Shown piece by piece: positions 1 through 12,160 of a stretch of 64,000 nucleotides of DNA. Each line of letters starts with the position of its first letter. Position 1 is the first letter of the stretch. Source of the stretch: Adiantum capillus-veneris (taxonomy: Eukaryota > Streptophyta > Polypodiopsida > Polypodiales > Pteridaceae); assembly GCA_014529385.2 (NCBI GenBank), contig CM043962.1:49856598-49920597 (forward strand), given 5' to 3'. Both the position numbers and the translations under genes were made by a program. The notes beneath the pieces were generated by a model that was given only the letters and a program-made list of their open reading frames with translations, searched no databases and was not told the origin of the DNA.

Positions 1-1
1 T

Positions 2-1183
2 TCTTGGGCCAAATTCTTTTGTATGCAAGAAGACACTATCTCCCATTACACCGACCGCTTCTGGGAACGTCTTCTACTCCTCCGTATGGTAGAAGAAGTG
101 TTTTCAAACTCTCTCCAATGCAAATATGAAGATGGCCTTCCCAATGGTATACAATCAAAACTCAATTCTCTCAAATCGACATCTCTTTATGAAGCTGTAT
201 CCTTGGCCTACGATGCTGAGAAAGAAATCAACCTCTATCGTCCATGTAGTGTGCAACACGTGTAACCCCAACCGTCCCAGTCTTCAACCTCCCAATCAAT
301 GGGGTAAAAACAATGTAACCACACTCTCAACGGCAATCATTTCAATAGATACACACAAAACCGTCCACCCCCTTTTCCTCTTAGTCACCAAAATAATCAT
401 CGCCCACAACACAATTTCACCATCACACCCACACACGCTGCACCTCAAAGTTTAAACACACATCATCATCCCAATCCCCTTGCACGTCACAATGGTGTTT
501 GGTGCTTCAAGTGCCGCCAATACGGCCAGGTTGAAGCCAATTGCACCAACAATCGTCCACCCGCACCTCGCCAATCCACAGCTCGCATACACAACATTGA
601 AGATGAATCAGACCCCCTGGACGATAACATGGTTGCTTGGACAGCTGCAACACCACCTCATGTACCAGATACACCAATTTCAATCCATGCCTTGCTTCGT
701 CAAACAGGAAAAATTCAAGATTCAAGTGTGTCTATTTTACACGATGATGGTAGTTCACAATATTTTCTTTCTGGAAAATTGGTTAGAAAGTTGAATTTAA
801 CCACCACACCATCTGCATACAATGTCAAATGTGCTTTTCAAGGTACTAGGTACAATGGCACACGTGAGATTAAATCTCTCACAATTACTATAGGTTATTA
901 CACAAAACAACGTGATTTTTTAATTGCACCATTGCAATCCACTGACATCCTCTTGGGCATGCCTTTTCGTCACCAACATAATCCACAAATTGACTACCGC
1001 ACACACACAATGAATTTCATTTTCAATGGCAAATCTAGTTCACTTTCTGTTGATGCATCACTCGCTATGTTCCCCTTGATACCACACACACAAGCAAAAC
1101 ATGCACTACGAAAAGATGACAAAGCATATATGATATTTGTTACTGAAGTAGAGCACACACAACCATCTGTCTCTCACATATAA
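2..1183 (+). pseudogene. Ty3/gypsy gag-protease remnant
   Basis: Decayed capsid and protease part of a gypsy retrotransposon that enters the window from the left. Seen: a gag-like helical stretch at 23-265, then a zinc knuckle near 500-560 (CFKCRQYGQ...C, a degenerate CX2CX4HX4C lacking the histidine), then a readable frame at 629-1183. That frame contains a protease-like fold (ILHDDGSS where a DSG active site is expected, and DILLGMPF as the second conserved motif). The active-site triad is altered, so the protease is probably dead. At least two frame changes separate gag from protease. RT follows 30 bp downstream, as expected for gag-pol order. No LTR is visible at this edge. Confidence 0.7.
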
Positions 1184-1214
1184 TGATTTCTTCTCACAGT
1201 ATGTTGATTGCTTT

Positions 1215-2442
1215 GTGGATGATTATCCCCCTAATCTCTTACCCTCTTGTGGTGAATTAGACCATAAAATTGAAAATTTTCCAGGCTCACAATCTCCACA
1301 CAAAGCACCATATAGACATAATCCCTTGCACCAACAAGAAATCCAAAAACAAATCACTGAACTCCTAGACAAGGGCCTCATCCGTCCTAGTGCATCCCCT
1401 TTTGGTGCCCCAGTTCTCCTGGTCCAAAAGAAAAACAAAACTTTTTGCGTGTCCATAGACTACCGCGCATTAAACAAGGTCACTATCAAAAATTGTTATC
1501 CCATCCCATGTATAGATGACCTCCTAGATTGCTTACGAGGAGCAAAACTATTTAGCAAAATTGACTTGAAATCAGGATACCATCAGATCTGTATGCACCC
1601 TAACGGCATTTTTAAAACTACATTTTGTACCCAATCTGGTCATTATGAGTTTATTGTTTTATCTTTTGGTCTCACAAATGCACTTGCCACATTTGCTAGG
1701 ATGATGAACAAAATCTTTCTTGAATATCAAGAATTTGTTATTGTGTCCTTTGATGACATTTTGATTTTCAGTCGTGATGAGCATGAGCACAAAAATCAAC
1801 TGCATATTGTCTTTGAGCTACTGCGTGAGCACCAATTGTTTGCAAATCCTAACAAAAGTACATTTTTTCGAACTCACATTGACTATTTAGGCCACATAGT
1901 CTCTAAAACAGGCATATCCGCTGACCCTCAAAAGATTGACACTATCAAAACATGGACTATCCCCAAATCTGTGCATGACATCAAATCATTTCTAGGCGGC
2001 AGGCTTTTATCAGAAATTTGTCAAAAAATTCTCACACATTGCATCACCAATGACCACTTTACTTCATCAAAAAGTACCATTCAATTGGGGCCCCACACAA
2101 CAAAAATCATTTGACACTCTCAAATATCTATTTACACATGCCCCTGTCCTACAATTATATGACTTCACACAACCTTTCTTTGTAGTTGTTACAGACACTA
2201 GTGGCTCAGATATAGGTGCAGTCTTAATGCAAAATGATCACCCACTTGCCTTGAAAAGTCAAAAACTCAAACCATCTGAAACCAAATACGGCACATATGA
2301 TAAAGAAATGGTAGCAATAGTCCATGCTCTAGACATTTGGAAACACTATCTTATGGGCTATGAAGTTCTAATGAAAACTGACCAACATGCCATTAAACAT
2401 CTTCTTACTCAATCCACCATTTTTGATCGTCATATCAAATGA
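1215..2442 (+). pseudogene. Ty3/gypsy reverse transcriptase-RNase H remnant
   Basis: Continuation of the same gypsy pol. 1215-2114 encodes the RT palm and fingers: LIRPSASPFGAPVLLV, the SIDYRALNKVT block, FSKIDLKSGYHQI, SFGLTNALATF and a catalytic box reading SFDD in place of Y/FLDD. A frame change near 2000-2050 breaks the thumb, and RNase H continues in another frame at 2050-2442 (VVVTDTSGSDIGAVLMQ, then TDQHAIKHLL). The whole is one broken pol and cannot give a functional protein as it stands. Confidence 0.85.
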
Positions 2443-2603
2443 ACCGGTTTCATACAAAATTTTCACCCCATGATACAATACCAACCAGGTAAAGTGAATG
2501 TAGTAGCAAACGGATTAAGTGGAAACCCTGAAGTGAATGTTATTTCTGTTACTCGCTCATGTGTCTTCAATAAAATCAAGCATATTTATTTGATCACATT
2601 TCT

Positions 2604-3183
2604 ATGAGTGATGTGCAATCATTTCATTCTATGCCTAACACATATGCTCAAGATCCACATTTCTCACGTGCTTGGTTTGAAATACATCACCATAATGGTC
2701 TTCCTTATGAACACTACAGCTTGGTAAATGGTTATTTTTATTTTCAAAAAAAGCTATGCATCACAACACCCTTTAAGGAAATATCAATGACTAAAATGCA
2801 TGCACCACCCTATATGGGTCACCAAGGAATTCAATCCCACACTCACTACATGTCAAGATCATTTTTTTTGGCTTGAAATGAAGCATGATATCACAAAATT
2901 TCTTTGAAAATGTTTGATTTGTCAAAGAGTTAAACGTCATCATGGTAAGTCTTATGGTCTTTTGATGCCCCTCCCTATCCCTGCTAGCCCTTGGAAAAAA
3001 ATCTACATGGATTCTATCACGGGACATCCCACCACATCCTCACACAATGATATGATATGGACCATAGTTGACCGTTTTAGCAAACAAGCATACTTTGTAC
3101 CTTGCAAAAAGACAATGTCTGCTTTTTCTCAAAACCATCTTTCCCTATCATGGCTTCCCCAATATCATTCCCCCCTTAATTGA
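2604..3183 (+). pseudogene. Ty3/gypsy integrase remnant
   Basis: Integrase N-terminal zinc-binding part and start of the catalytic core of the same element. 2604-2876 carries the linker and the first H2C2 half (KMHAPPYMGHQGI). After in-frame TGA codons the second half continues (CLICQRVK near 2910-2935). The core begins at 2914-3183 with SPWKKIYMDSITG (first catalytic Asp) and IVDRFSKQAYFVPC. It then falls out of frame and stops, so the second Asp and the Glu are missing. The element is 3'-truncated here. Confidence 0.75.
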
Positions 3184-3243
3184 GGATGATGAAGAAATTC
3201 TGACTCACAAAATAATTTTAGATCATGACATGACCACTACTTG

Positions 3244-3379
3244 CATAGGAAACTAGTACATAAGATATTTGGTAAAATACAAAAACCATCCTTTGGAAGA
3301 GTGTCAATGGATTTCTAAACAATCGCTACATCCACAGTACCATCACTTGATAGTTCATACCACACACCTAGAGACACAG
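3244..3379. other. Unassigned spacer
   Basis: Short AT-rich stretch between the integrase remnant and the minisatellite. No coding or structural signal was recognised. Confidence 0.5.
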
Positions 3380-3575
3380 ACTTTCCGATTTAGGCAGTGC
3401 CCCTCTTCTAGTGTAGATTCGCCAATTTAGGCAAGACGAACTTAAAAGTGCAAATCCGCTAGTTTAGGCAGCACTAGTGTAGATTCGCCGATTTAGGCAA
3501 CATGAATTCAAAATGCAGATTTGCTGGTTTAGGCAGCATTAGTGTAGACCCACTGATTTAGGCAGCATGCTTACT
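3380..3575. repeat. 33-34 bp minisatellite (core GATTTAGGCA)
   Basis: Six diverged tandem units with the core GATTTAGGCA (or AATTTAGGCA, GTTTAGGCA) start near 3387, 3420, 3453, 3487, 3520 and 3552. The period is therefore 33-34 bp. Alternate units share AGTGTAGATTCGCC before the core, which suggests a 66-bp higher-order unit. It is non-coding and lies at the broken 3' end of the gypsy remnant. Confidence 0.8.
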
Positions 3576-3679
3576 GGTGTAGATCAGTCGTTAGCCAATG
3601 TATGTTGGATGGACTGTTTATCATGTCATGGCTTGGTCCAAGCATGGCCTTGCTTTGTAAGTTTTTTGATTATGTTATA

Positions 3680-5450
3680 TCTACAAGGTTGTCCTATGTT
3701 GGCACATAATCCAAGCTGATCTCTCCTGCTGAGAGCCTCTGCGTGACATAGTGGTAATGCACTTCAATGTGATTTGTGCAAGCATGAAAAACTGGGTTCC
3801 TTGCAACTGCCAACGCACTTTGACTAGCAGTGTAGATGGTCTTGGCAGTGTCCTCTCCAACATCCAAATCATCCATAAGGCATTTGAGTCATACACACTC
3901 GATCGAATCTATAAAGACTTCCATGTACTCAGTCTCACAACTAGATTTGACCATAGTAGGTTTCTTCTTGCTCAACCATGATATACATGAACTATTGAGC
4001 ATGAAACAAAAAACCACTTGTGGACACTCACGTGTCAAAACAACCTGCCCAATTTGTGTCCAAAAGAGCATGTAAGTATGGCAACAATGATCCCCCCCCC
4101 CTCTTGGGATAAAATAGGCAAAGATGTAAAGTGCTACTCAAGTAGCAAAAAATCCTCTTGACAACCTGTCAATGCTTAGACCCTAGGCTATGCATAAATC
4201 TGTTGACCCGTAAGACTGCAAACTAAATATCCGGCCGTGTGTTGCGTACATAAATAAGGAAGCAAACAATAGTTTGGTAAAGAGTGACATCAATAGGATC
4301 ACCAACAATAGGCTATGCATAAATCTGTTGACCCGTAAGACTGCAAACTAAATATCCGGCCTTGTGTTGTGTACATAAATAAGGAAGCAAACAATAGTTT
4401 GGTAAAGAGTGACATCAATAGGATCACCAACATCATAAAGACTCAATTTCAAACCTGTTTCCATAAGAGGGGCACTAGGTTTGCAATCCTCAAGTCTAAA
4501 CTTACAGAGAAATGTTTCTATGTAACTTGTTTGGACAGAAGGCAATACCACCATCACACTGCTTAAATTGTATGCCCAAGTACTGATGCAACAAACCCCA
4601 GTCTTTCATCTTGAAAGTGCATTCAAGTCAACCTTAAATAAATCAATATGTTTTTCATTTGGTCTAGTGATCAGCAAATCATCCACATAGAGAACGACAA
4701 TGAGACGTACATCACCCTCACGCTTCACATACAATGTGCTTTTTGTTGGACTGTTACAAAAGCCTCGTTTGACCAAATGAGTGTCATCCTTCTCATACCA
4801 AGCACGAGGAGATTGCTTCAACCCATACAAAGCTTTCTTATATTTTCACACTTTTTCCTCTTGTCCTTTCTCGACAAAACCACAAGGTTGCGTTACATAA
4901 ACTTCCTCAAATATGTCACCATTCAAGAAAGCAATAACAATGTCTGACTGATGTACATCCCAACCAAAATGAGCTGCCAATGCACATAGAAAATTCACAG
5001 TAGTCATACGACAAGTGGAAGAAAAAGTCTCTTCATAATCTATGCCTTCTTGTTGTGCATAACCTTTTGCAACAAGTCAAGACTTATAGCAATCAATCTC
5101 ACCATCCGGCTTGTGTTTCAGCTTGTAAACCCACTTTGTACCAATGGACTTTTTATCAGGAGGCAAATCACATAAAGTCCATGTGTCATTTTCTATAAGT
5201 GCATCATATTCTAATTGCATGGTAGCCATCCAATTTTTTGAATTTTGTGCTTCATCAAAAGATAGAGGTTTCTCACCATCACATAAACTAGACATGGCCA
5301 AAGCATAACAATTTGATGCATAAGATACATGGCAAGAACCTGAATGAGTATGACTAGACAAAGATGCATCCAAAATTTACTATCACGCAAAGTATGCACC
5401 AGCCATTTAGGCATACCTCTAGCTTGCTCATTCTCAGCCCTTCCTCATCA
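3680..5450 (-). pseudogene. Ty1/copia RT-RNase H remnant
   Basis: Reverse-strand copia pol fragment, read from high to low coordinates. 5077-5373 gives the start of RT (IGTKWVYKLKHKPDGE). 4606-4850 gives KALYGLKQSPRAWYE and the catalytic box VVLYVDDLLIT. 4348-4557 is the RT-RNase H connection. 3694-3896 is the RNase H end, with the copia hallmark AVARNPVFHA...HIEVHYHYV. Several frameshifts and stops, and an internal 125-bp duplication (see separate entry), make it non-functional. Gag, protease, integrase and LTRs were not found next to it. Confidence 0.85.
4185..4434. repeat. 125-bp tandem duplication inside the copia remnant
   Basis: 4185-4309 and 4310-4434 are near-identical head-to-tail copies, both starting AGGCTATGCATAAATC. 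I see only about two substitutions (CCGTGTGTTGCG versus CCTTGTGTTGTG). The duplication is therefore younger than the remnant that carries it. Confidence 0.9.
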
Positions 5451-5539
5451 AGTATATCATGTACATTTGCATCACTAATAAGAAGGGGATGATGGTCATG
5501 CAATAGATCTTATACCAGGAAGCTCACCACCTAATAATC

Positions 5540-6745
5540 CCCCTTATTGAGTCGCACAAGCTCAAAAAGAGGAGATCATGAGGCAAGTACATAAACTGGT
5601 AGAAAAAGGGATGGTGAGGCACAAAAGAAAGATGCCACATATCGCATGTGTTTCGACTATAGAGCACCAAATGGGATCCCTATCAAAAATAGATTTTGTG
5701 TGTCGCGGGTAGAAGATCTATTTGATAAGTTACAAGGGTCTACCTACTTCAGTAGGATTGACCTTAAACGTGGCTATCATCAAAGAAGGATATTCAACGA
5801 AGATATTGTAAAGATCACTTTTTGCATGACATTTGGTCTTTATGAATATCTTGTCATGCCTTTTTGCTTGACAAATGCTTCGGACACATTCAAACGCTTA
5901 ATGGAGAAATTTTTTAGGCTCCACCGCAAGTTTAATGGAGAATTCCTTGATGATATTATTATCTACTCCAATTTTTTTGAGGAGCATAAGCAACATCTCC
6001 AGGTAATCTTTCAAGTTCTAAGAGAGAATAAGCTTTTCATTAAATAGAAGAGTGAATTTTTCCTACAAGATATTCAATACTTAGGTCACATTATCTCTCA
6101 AGATGGCATTTGTATGGATCCAGCAAAGTTAAATATAATAAAAAGATGGCCTAATCCAAGGAATCTACACGAGCTACGAGGATTTATTGGTCTGTGTGCA
6201 TACTACAGATGCTTCATAAAAAAATTCTCTCTAATAGCAATATCATTACATGACTTAACAAAAAAGAACGTTAACTATACATGGACTACAAAAGAGCAAG
6301 ATGCTTTTGAGAATCTCAAAGAGAAGCTTATCTATATCAACCTATGCTTACATTACCGGATCTCTCAAAGTTATTTGAGGTCCAATGTGATGCTTGTGGT
6401 GATTTCCTTGGAGCAGTTTTTCTTCAAGAAGGGCATGCCATAGTATACAAGAGTCAAAGACTCAACTCCATTGAGCGAGTATTGGGCATATACAAAAAAG
6501 AGCTACTAGCTATTCTAAATGCCCTAGATTCATGGAAGCACTATCTTATGGGGACTCCATTCATCCTAAGAACGAATCATCAAAATCTCAATTACTGCAT
6601 GACGCAAACCAAACTCTCCGACAAAAAAACGAGGTGGGCATATTTTTTTCGCAATTTAATTTTCATGTTTCTCACATTGTTGGCAAGCACAATCATGCAG
6701 CCAATGCACTATCACGACGGCCAAGATAAAATGCGCTATCTATAG
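5540..6745 (+). pseudogene. Chromovirus (Ty3/gypsy) RT-RNase H
   Basis: A second gypsy family on the + strand. RT motifs are MCFDYRAPNGIPIKN at 5646, YFSRIDLKRGYHQ, MPFCLTNASDTF, and FLDDIIIYS as the catalytic box (5646-6047). A stop ends the frame at 6047 and the RT thumb continues at 6114-6443. RNase H lies at 6344-6745 in another frame (VQCDACGDFLGAVFLQEG, then TNHQNLNYCM). The region just upstream (5520-5645) is an RT N-terminus with several stops. It differs in sequence from the gypsy remnant at 1-3.2 kb, so it is a separate insertion. Confidence 0.85.
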
Positions 6746-6889
6746 CAACTCACAATGATCTATCTTCTATGATAGATGAGTATGCTACTAATCCCAATTT
6801 CAAAGATATGATTTTAGCCCTTGTCTTAGGGAAGAAAAAGGAACCATTCACCTTGCAAGATGGCTACTTGGCTAAGTGTTACGAACTCA

Positions 6890-8160
6890 CTCCATGAGAA
6901 AGTAATGTATGAATCTCATGCACCTCCTTATGCAGGGCATAGAGGGATTCAACCCACTACTTGAGGAGTAGATATGTACTTCTATTGGCCTACCATGAAA
7001 GTGGACATACAAGAGTATGTTTCAAAATGTGTGGTATGCCAAAAGACAAAGTATGATAGAGGGAAGCAACCTGGACTGCTCCATCCACTATCAACTCTTG
7101 ACTCACCATGGAAGAGCATACCTATGGATTTTATCTGTGTATTTCCCAAGTCTATCCATGGGAATACAGGAATATCTATAATAGTCAATAGGTTTAGCAA
7201 AAAAGAACACTTTATACCTATCAAAAAGACTATTAAGGCACATCAAAGGGCAAACCTCTTCATATCTCATATTTTCAAGTACCATGGCTTTCCAACATCC
7301 ATAGTGTTGGACAGAGATCCTAGAATGACCAGTAATTTTTGGAAGGATCTCTTTGAGAATCTAGGTACAATGTTAAATTTCTCTTTGGCCTATCACCCAC
7401 AAACAGATGGCGAAAGTGAGATAGCTAACCTTACAATTATAGATCTACTAAAATCCTATGTTACACAAGTAGATCAATGCTCACAATGGGGGAAGTACTT
7501 ACCCCTTGTAGAGTATGTGTACAATAACATTGTACATACTTCTACAAGAAAGGCACCTTTCGAGGTCATAGAGGAAATATCTAAAAGTCCCTTGCTACTT
7601 AAATTACATGGGAAGATCTTCATTGTTGATGCATATAGACGAGACCTACAATAATCTTTTCAAAAGATTGAAGAGGATATATCCATCTCACAGCAAAGGA
7701 AAAACGTTGCTGCTAACAAGCACAGAAGAGCCCTAGATTTTAGGGAAAATGATTGGTTCTTGCTAAAGTTTCCCAAGGCTTGTTTAAGGAAAACTACGGG
7801 CAAGAATCCTACGGGCCACCAAAGGTATTATGCTAAGTTAACAAAAAGATACTACTGTCCTTTTCACATTCTTAAGACAATCAATGAGATGGCTTATCAA
7901 TTAAAGTATTCCAATCATTGGCTCATACACAATGCTTTTAGTGTGAGCCTACTCAGGCCTTACAAAGGGGAGCCACCAGGAAAAACAATAATTGAAGACC
8001 CTCTAGAGATCAAGGATCAAGAAGAGGTACTCCAACCCGAATCCATACTTTGACATGAAGACAAGGAGCTAAGTCATGGTAAGACTATCTGATAGTATCT
8101 TATTAAATTCAAGAATTATTCTTTTGAAGATGCTAGATGGATGCAAGGAACATAGCTTAA
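6890..8160 (+). pseudogene. Chromovirus integrase with C-terminal chromodomain
   Basis: Same element as the preceding RT. The H2C2 zinc domain is split: ESHAPPYAGHRG lies near 6910-6950, then a stop, then YVSKCVVCQKTK. The catalytic core at 6974-7654 keeps all three acidic residues (SIPMDFI, VLDRDPRM, DGESEIAN). 7760-8053 carries the GPY/F-like module (FHILKTINEMAYQLKYS...SLLRPYKG). After a stop at 8051-8053 the reading continues with HGKT, YLIKFKNYSFEDARW, a chromodomain signature. Known chromodomains of this type direct integration to heterochromatin. This copy is broken by at least three stops. Confidence 0.85.
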
Positions 8161-8680
8161 GGATAATATGAACCTTTTCAATTCTTACAATGCTATAGTA
8201 GAGTAAGCAAATGTAAATGCATTTCAAATAAACAATTTTTTTGTCTTATAAGATGCTCTCTTTCTTTTATTGTGCACAAATTTAAGAAGTATGAAAGCTT
8301 AGAATCATGTCAGTGGGGAGACAACGTCTCCCAAACACCAAGTAGAAAATTTGTCACTCTACTTTGGAAGTATGATATGGACTAAAGAGCAGACATGCTT
8401 GTGGCAGTTGAGTCTTTCAAGCCCCAAATGGATTAGTCATCCATTCTAGAATGATGTCATAGGGTAGAAAGGCAACCATGGACTAATTACTAGGATTTAG
8501 CTTCTCACTTCATAGCCATCCTCATAGTCAAGGATGGCTATGATAGCAAGAGAGAGGTAATGTCATAAAATCTAATACCTACCTATCCCAAATGACTTTA
8601 TCATTGTAAAATGATCATTTAATATGGGGATATAAAAGGAAACTAGAGTTAGGATATGAATATGTGCTACTAGATCTATT
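8161..8680 (+). other. Non-coding; possible chromovirus 3' end
   Basis: No coding signal. A purine-rich CAGTGGGGAG lies at 8311-8320 and could be a polypurine tract ahead of a 3' LTR, but I could not find the matching 5' LTR or a target duplication, so the LTR is not called. Confidence 0.3.
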
Positions 8681-8681
8681 C

Positions 8682-10073
8682 TCAGTAAGGGACCATTGGG
8701 TTAACCATTCTCTTCCACTGTCACTTTAGCTTAGGCACCATCTCTATAAGCTGCCCAAAAGTAACATCTACTTTCCCGCTTGTCAGATCCTCCTTCAAGT
8801 CACAGCTTAATTGCCCATCCCCTAGTGGAAAATCTGAAACATGAAACTTGCAAGGAGCCCTTCTTTTCCTCTTGGCCTTGACATCCTTGTCTCCATGGAT
8901 CCTTCCCTTCTTCTTGCTAGCACCTGGGGCATTTCTTCCTTCCTTATCCTATGTGGTCATGTTCCCAATAGGCATCACTAATGTATCCTCCATCTTTGTT
9001 GACTTCTCCAAGGTGACCACACTTATCACTTTTTTCTTTCCCTTTTCCTCTTGGGTTAATCCACTAGTTCCTTCTTCTCCTTTAATTTCAATGCCATAAT
9101 CATCTGACCTAGTTAGCACCTATCTTGGCAATGGATACATGTCTCCCCCCATCCTTGGTGGCTTATCACATTGTGGGCTGATGTGGCCCAACTCTCCGCA
9201 ATTATAACACGTGGGTGTCTGCCTCCAGACTCTACCATTGCTTTGTCCAACACCATTCCTGGGTCTTTCTTCACCTCCTGGCTGATTTTCAAACCTCCCC
9301 CAACCTCGATTATTTCCCACATTACCTAGCATGTTTAGGCTGAGATTCTTCATTAAATCTACCACTTGCCTCATGTCTTGCCTTAGCCCATCATCTTGCA
9401 CTGCTGTAGTGACCATTGTTGTCATAACCTGAGGAGTAAAAAAAACAATTGGTTCATGATGAACCCCTGGCATGCAACCTTGCAAAGAATCCATAGGATG
9501 AAACTCACACCTCCTGGGAAAAGACTCTACTCCTAGCTGACTCATTCTTCTCAGGTTCCACTCTTTGTTCCTTTCTACATCTAGTGTATCTTCATATGTC
9601 CTAGGATTCTTTAGCTCCACTCTACACCGTATATTCTCCCAAAGACCAGCCAAGAACATGTCCTTCATCATCATGTTAGGTGGAAGTACCTCTAGTGCTA
9701 AGGCCTTGCACATCCGCTCCCATGCCATTGAAAACTTACGTATGTACGCATCTACTGGCTCACCTTCCCTTTGCACCAAACCCTGTACTTCTTGCTACAC
9801 TTTGTCAGGATCTTTTATCTTCACAAACTCCACTTCTAATCCATGCCTTAGATTGTCCCAACTTAATCTCACAGGTGGATCAGCCACACACAACTCCTCT
9901 TCAAATGCTTTGGATGAATCTCATGCATCACTCTTCAAACAAATCTGGAGAAGACGTAACACCTATGCTGGATCATGAATCTGATTGCTAATGCAGGCAA
10001 CCTCCATCTTTTCCAAAAATTCTTCCACATCTTTATCATTTCTCACATGAAATTCAGGATAAGAGAAAGCCAT
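8682..10073 (-). pseudogene. Ty3/gypsy gag-pro (element C), one frame with TAG/TGA stops
   Basis: Reading the minus strand from an ATG at 10073, one frame stays alignable for about 463 codons. It contains a Retrotrans_gag domain (AYIRKFSMAWERM, LFLAGL-like) and a CCHC knuckle (CYNCGELGHISPQC, near 9160-9210), then a lysine-rich linker and a protease-proximal LGQLIEMVPKL-like segment. Seven stops interrupt it: TAG at 9965, 9797, 9122 and 8951, and TGA at 9923, 8723 and 8684. At most of these sites Gln or Arg fits the context, consistent with C-to-T decay of CAG and CGA. RT is not adjacent; the chromovirus remnant lies beyond. Confidence 0.85.
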
Positions 10074-11180
10074 GGCTACCCAAGTTTTAATGCTTTGAGA
10101 ACCCTTCTAACACAAGTGCAAGAACCCAAAATTTTTACTAACTCAATCCCTAGAAACTTCAATGGAGTTCATCTTTAGATAAGAACAAACACATGCACAT
10201 CAAATGAGTTTTTATAATTAATCATCGGATTTACAATAGGCAAAGGGGATTGCAGTATCTCTCTTAATCTTTTTGTCTCAAACGTAAACTATGCGCTGCT
10301 GGAAAAAAATCTTCCTGGACACATGAACATTTATCTGGATTCTTTATGTTAAATGAAAAGGAATGAATTGAGGTCCGTCATGATTATCCATTAAAGGCCA
10401 ACCATGCCGTCCCAAGAAAGAACACTTGATTAAATACCCTCTGATTCTGCCAGAATTTTAGCAGCATAACAACATAAATGGCTCAAAATACGAAAAAACC
10501 AGCCATCACAACTTGGAAAATTTTTGGTAGTGTTTTCCCAAAAGTAGAGCAGTAAGAACCCAAAATATAGATTGTATATGTATGCATAACCTGCCACAAT
10601 GGAACTCGAGCATCAAGTAGGAATCATGCTAGTACATAGCCTATGACGAGGTCACAAAAAGGGCGCTCTAGCCACCTGTATCACCAAAAGGATCTTACAT
10701 TTGAGAATCCCCCAACTCAATAAAACCTCACCACGACCCTCTCATGAAGGTTTATGCAAATATCGTATAGTCAAGTCTCATAAATGACTATCTTCCAGAC
10801 CAAGTCTCAGAATTGGCTGGGACTGCTAAATAAAACCAAGTATGGTTCCATAAAGGCGTACAATGGCAGTATCCACAAGTAACGTACAATACAAGACAAT
10901 GTGCTCAAACAGGCACCAAATGATGCATACCCACGACAACTGCCAGTGACTTCCATTGTTCAGTATATCACTCTACTCCAACTACCTGTACCTGTGTGAA
11001 TCACCTGTACCTATACCTGTAACCTGTAATCTGTAATCCCGAAGCTGAAGGTACTCAAAGAAGATCCTCCGTGGGGGCGCCAAAAGAATGTGAGCGGGAT
11101 GGAAACACACACAACACCTCTATAATCACCCGACACTCACTCTTGGGATAATACACACACACACACACACTATGGGATAC
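10074..11180 (-). other. Probable 5' leader of element C with PBS candidate
   Basis: Non-coding stretch upstream of the minus-strand gag. On the minus strand, 11081-11062 reads TTTTGGCGCC followed by CCCACGG, resembling the TGGCGCC start of gypsy primer-binding sites. Just above it the minus strand reads CTCACA, a possible LTR end (about 11,089). Only about 90 bp of that LTR would remain before element A's LTR at 11,181, suggesting A inserted into it. An (AC)n tract at 11,151-11,170 lies in this part. Confidence 0.35.
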
Positions 11181-11389
11181 TGTTGAGCCAGCAGAGGATC
11201 ACACCCGCATTTTTGTTCACACCCATCATTTTGTAACCATTGATTGTAATAAATGTCTTTTCGACATTAATTTTGATTTGAGCCATTCATTAAGTAACGG
11301 GACTCAATTGAGTTTCCAGCTTGTAATCCCGACGTAATTTCACCTGCTGATGTAAATAATTAGAGATGTTTTCACCTCCAAGGCTGAGG

Positions 11390-11397
11390 TATATAAG
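11390..11397 (+). promoter_or_regulatory. TATA box of element A LTR
   Basis: TATATAAG preceded by GAGG and followed by CC, 210 bp into the LTR. This fits the U3 promoter of an LTR retrotransposon and would start RNA near 11,420. Confidence 0.55.
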
Positions 11398-11467
11398 CCA
11401 AAGTTTTGTAACCTAAGAGAGGATTCAATTATTAATCAGAGTGAGTTTTTGAGCGCCGTGACTGTGT

Positions 11468-11469
<2 letters not shown>

Positions 11470-11514
<45 letters not shown>
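11470..11514. repeat. (GA)n microsatellite in the LTR
   Basis: About 22 uninterrupted GA units, downstream of the TATA box and so probably within the transcribed R/U5 part of the LTR. Confidence 0.9.
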
Positions 11515-11516
<2 letters not shown>

Positions 11517-12142
11517 TTATCTCCTTGCTACGCGAGCTACGGGGCTGCCATTGGAGAAGCGACACCGCCATTGTGTTAGCAACGGTGAGAGCTATGCACA
11601 GATACCAAGAGTGCGCGCTATCGGCTTCTACGTGTGGTAAGTTCCTACGAGCTTCGGTGTGAGTTTTCTTCCAACTCGTGTGTCGGAATAGAGTGTGCAA
11701 CATATCTATAGAACCACAACGAGTAGAGCTACACATTAGTACCATCGGGGTCAAGTTTCGGTCACCTGTATTTTTCGGCCTGTCTTCATACGCGTTTACC
11801 GCACGGAGTGGTTATAGGTTGATTTTGCAGTTCAAGTCTTTAGGGTGTTGTTCTTACCTAGTGCATAGACTTCCCCTTGAGTTTGAGATCAATTCGATGA
11901 TTCTAGATCCTGTTTCGTATAGCATTCGTTCGTAGTACGGATTTCAGTCACTTGCGTATTTTAGAACTTAGATTTGATTTCCTTAGTAGTGATTGTCATT
12001 AGAAGGTCGAGTAGGTGATTTGACACCCACCTAGTTGTTTCCATGCGCCTGCGGGTCAAGCTCCGTCCTCGTCTGACAAATTCTGTTGTTGGTTGAGTTC
12101 TCGCTATTTAGCTTCCGCTAGCGGCGTAACCGCCCTAACATT

Positions 12143-12160
12143 TGGCGCCGCTGCCGGGGA
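12143..12160 (+). promoter_or_regulatory. Primer-binding site, tRNA-Asp type
   Basis: TGGCGCCGCTGCCGGGGA lies two bases after the LTR end. It matches the complement of the 3' end of plant tRNA-Asp (TGGCGCCGTTGCCGGGG in known Athila/Tat-like elements) with one difference. This site would prime minus-strand synthesis of element A. Confidence 0.8.

Larger units (their letters stand above)
11181..12140 (+). repeat. Element A 5' LTR
   Basis: A 960-bp segment starting TGTTGAGCC and ending CCCTAACA (TG...CA), followed after two bases by a tRNA-Asp type primer-binding site. It has a TATA box (TATATAAG, 11,390-11,397) and, about 70 bp after that, a long (GA)n tract. No second copy is visible in the window, so the 3' LTR is missing, diverged or outside it. 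Boundaries rest on the PBS and the TG/CA ends only. Confidence 0.7.
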
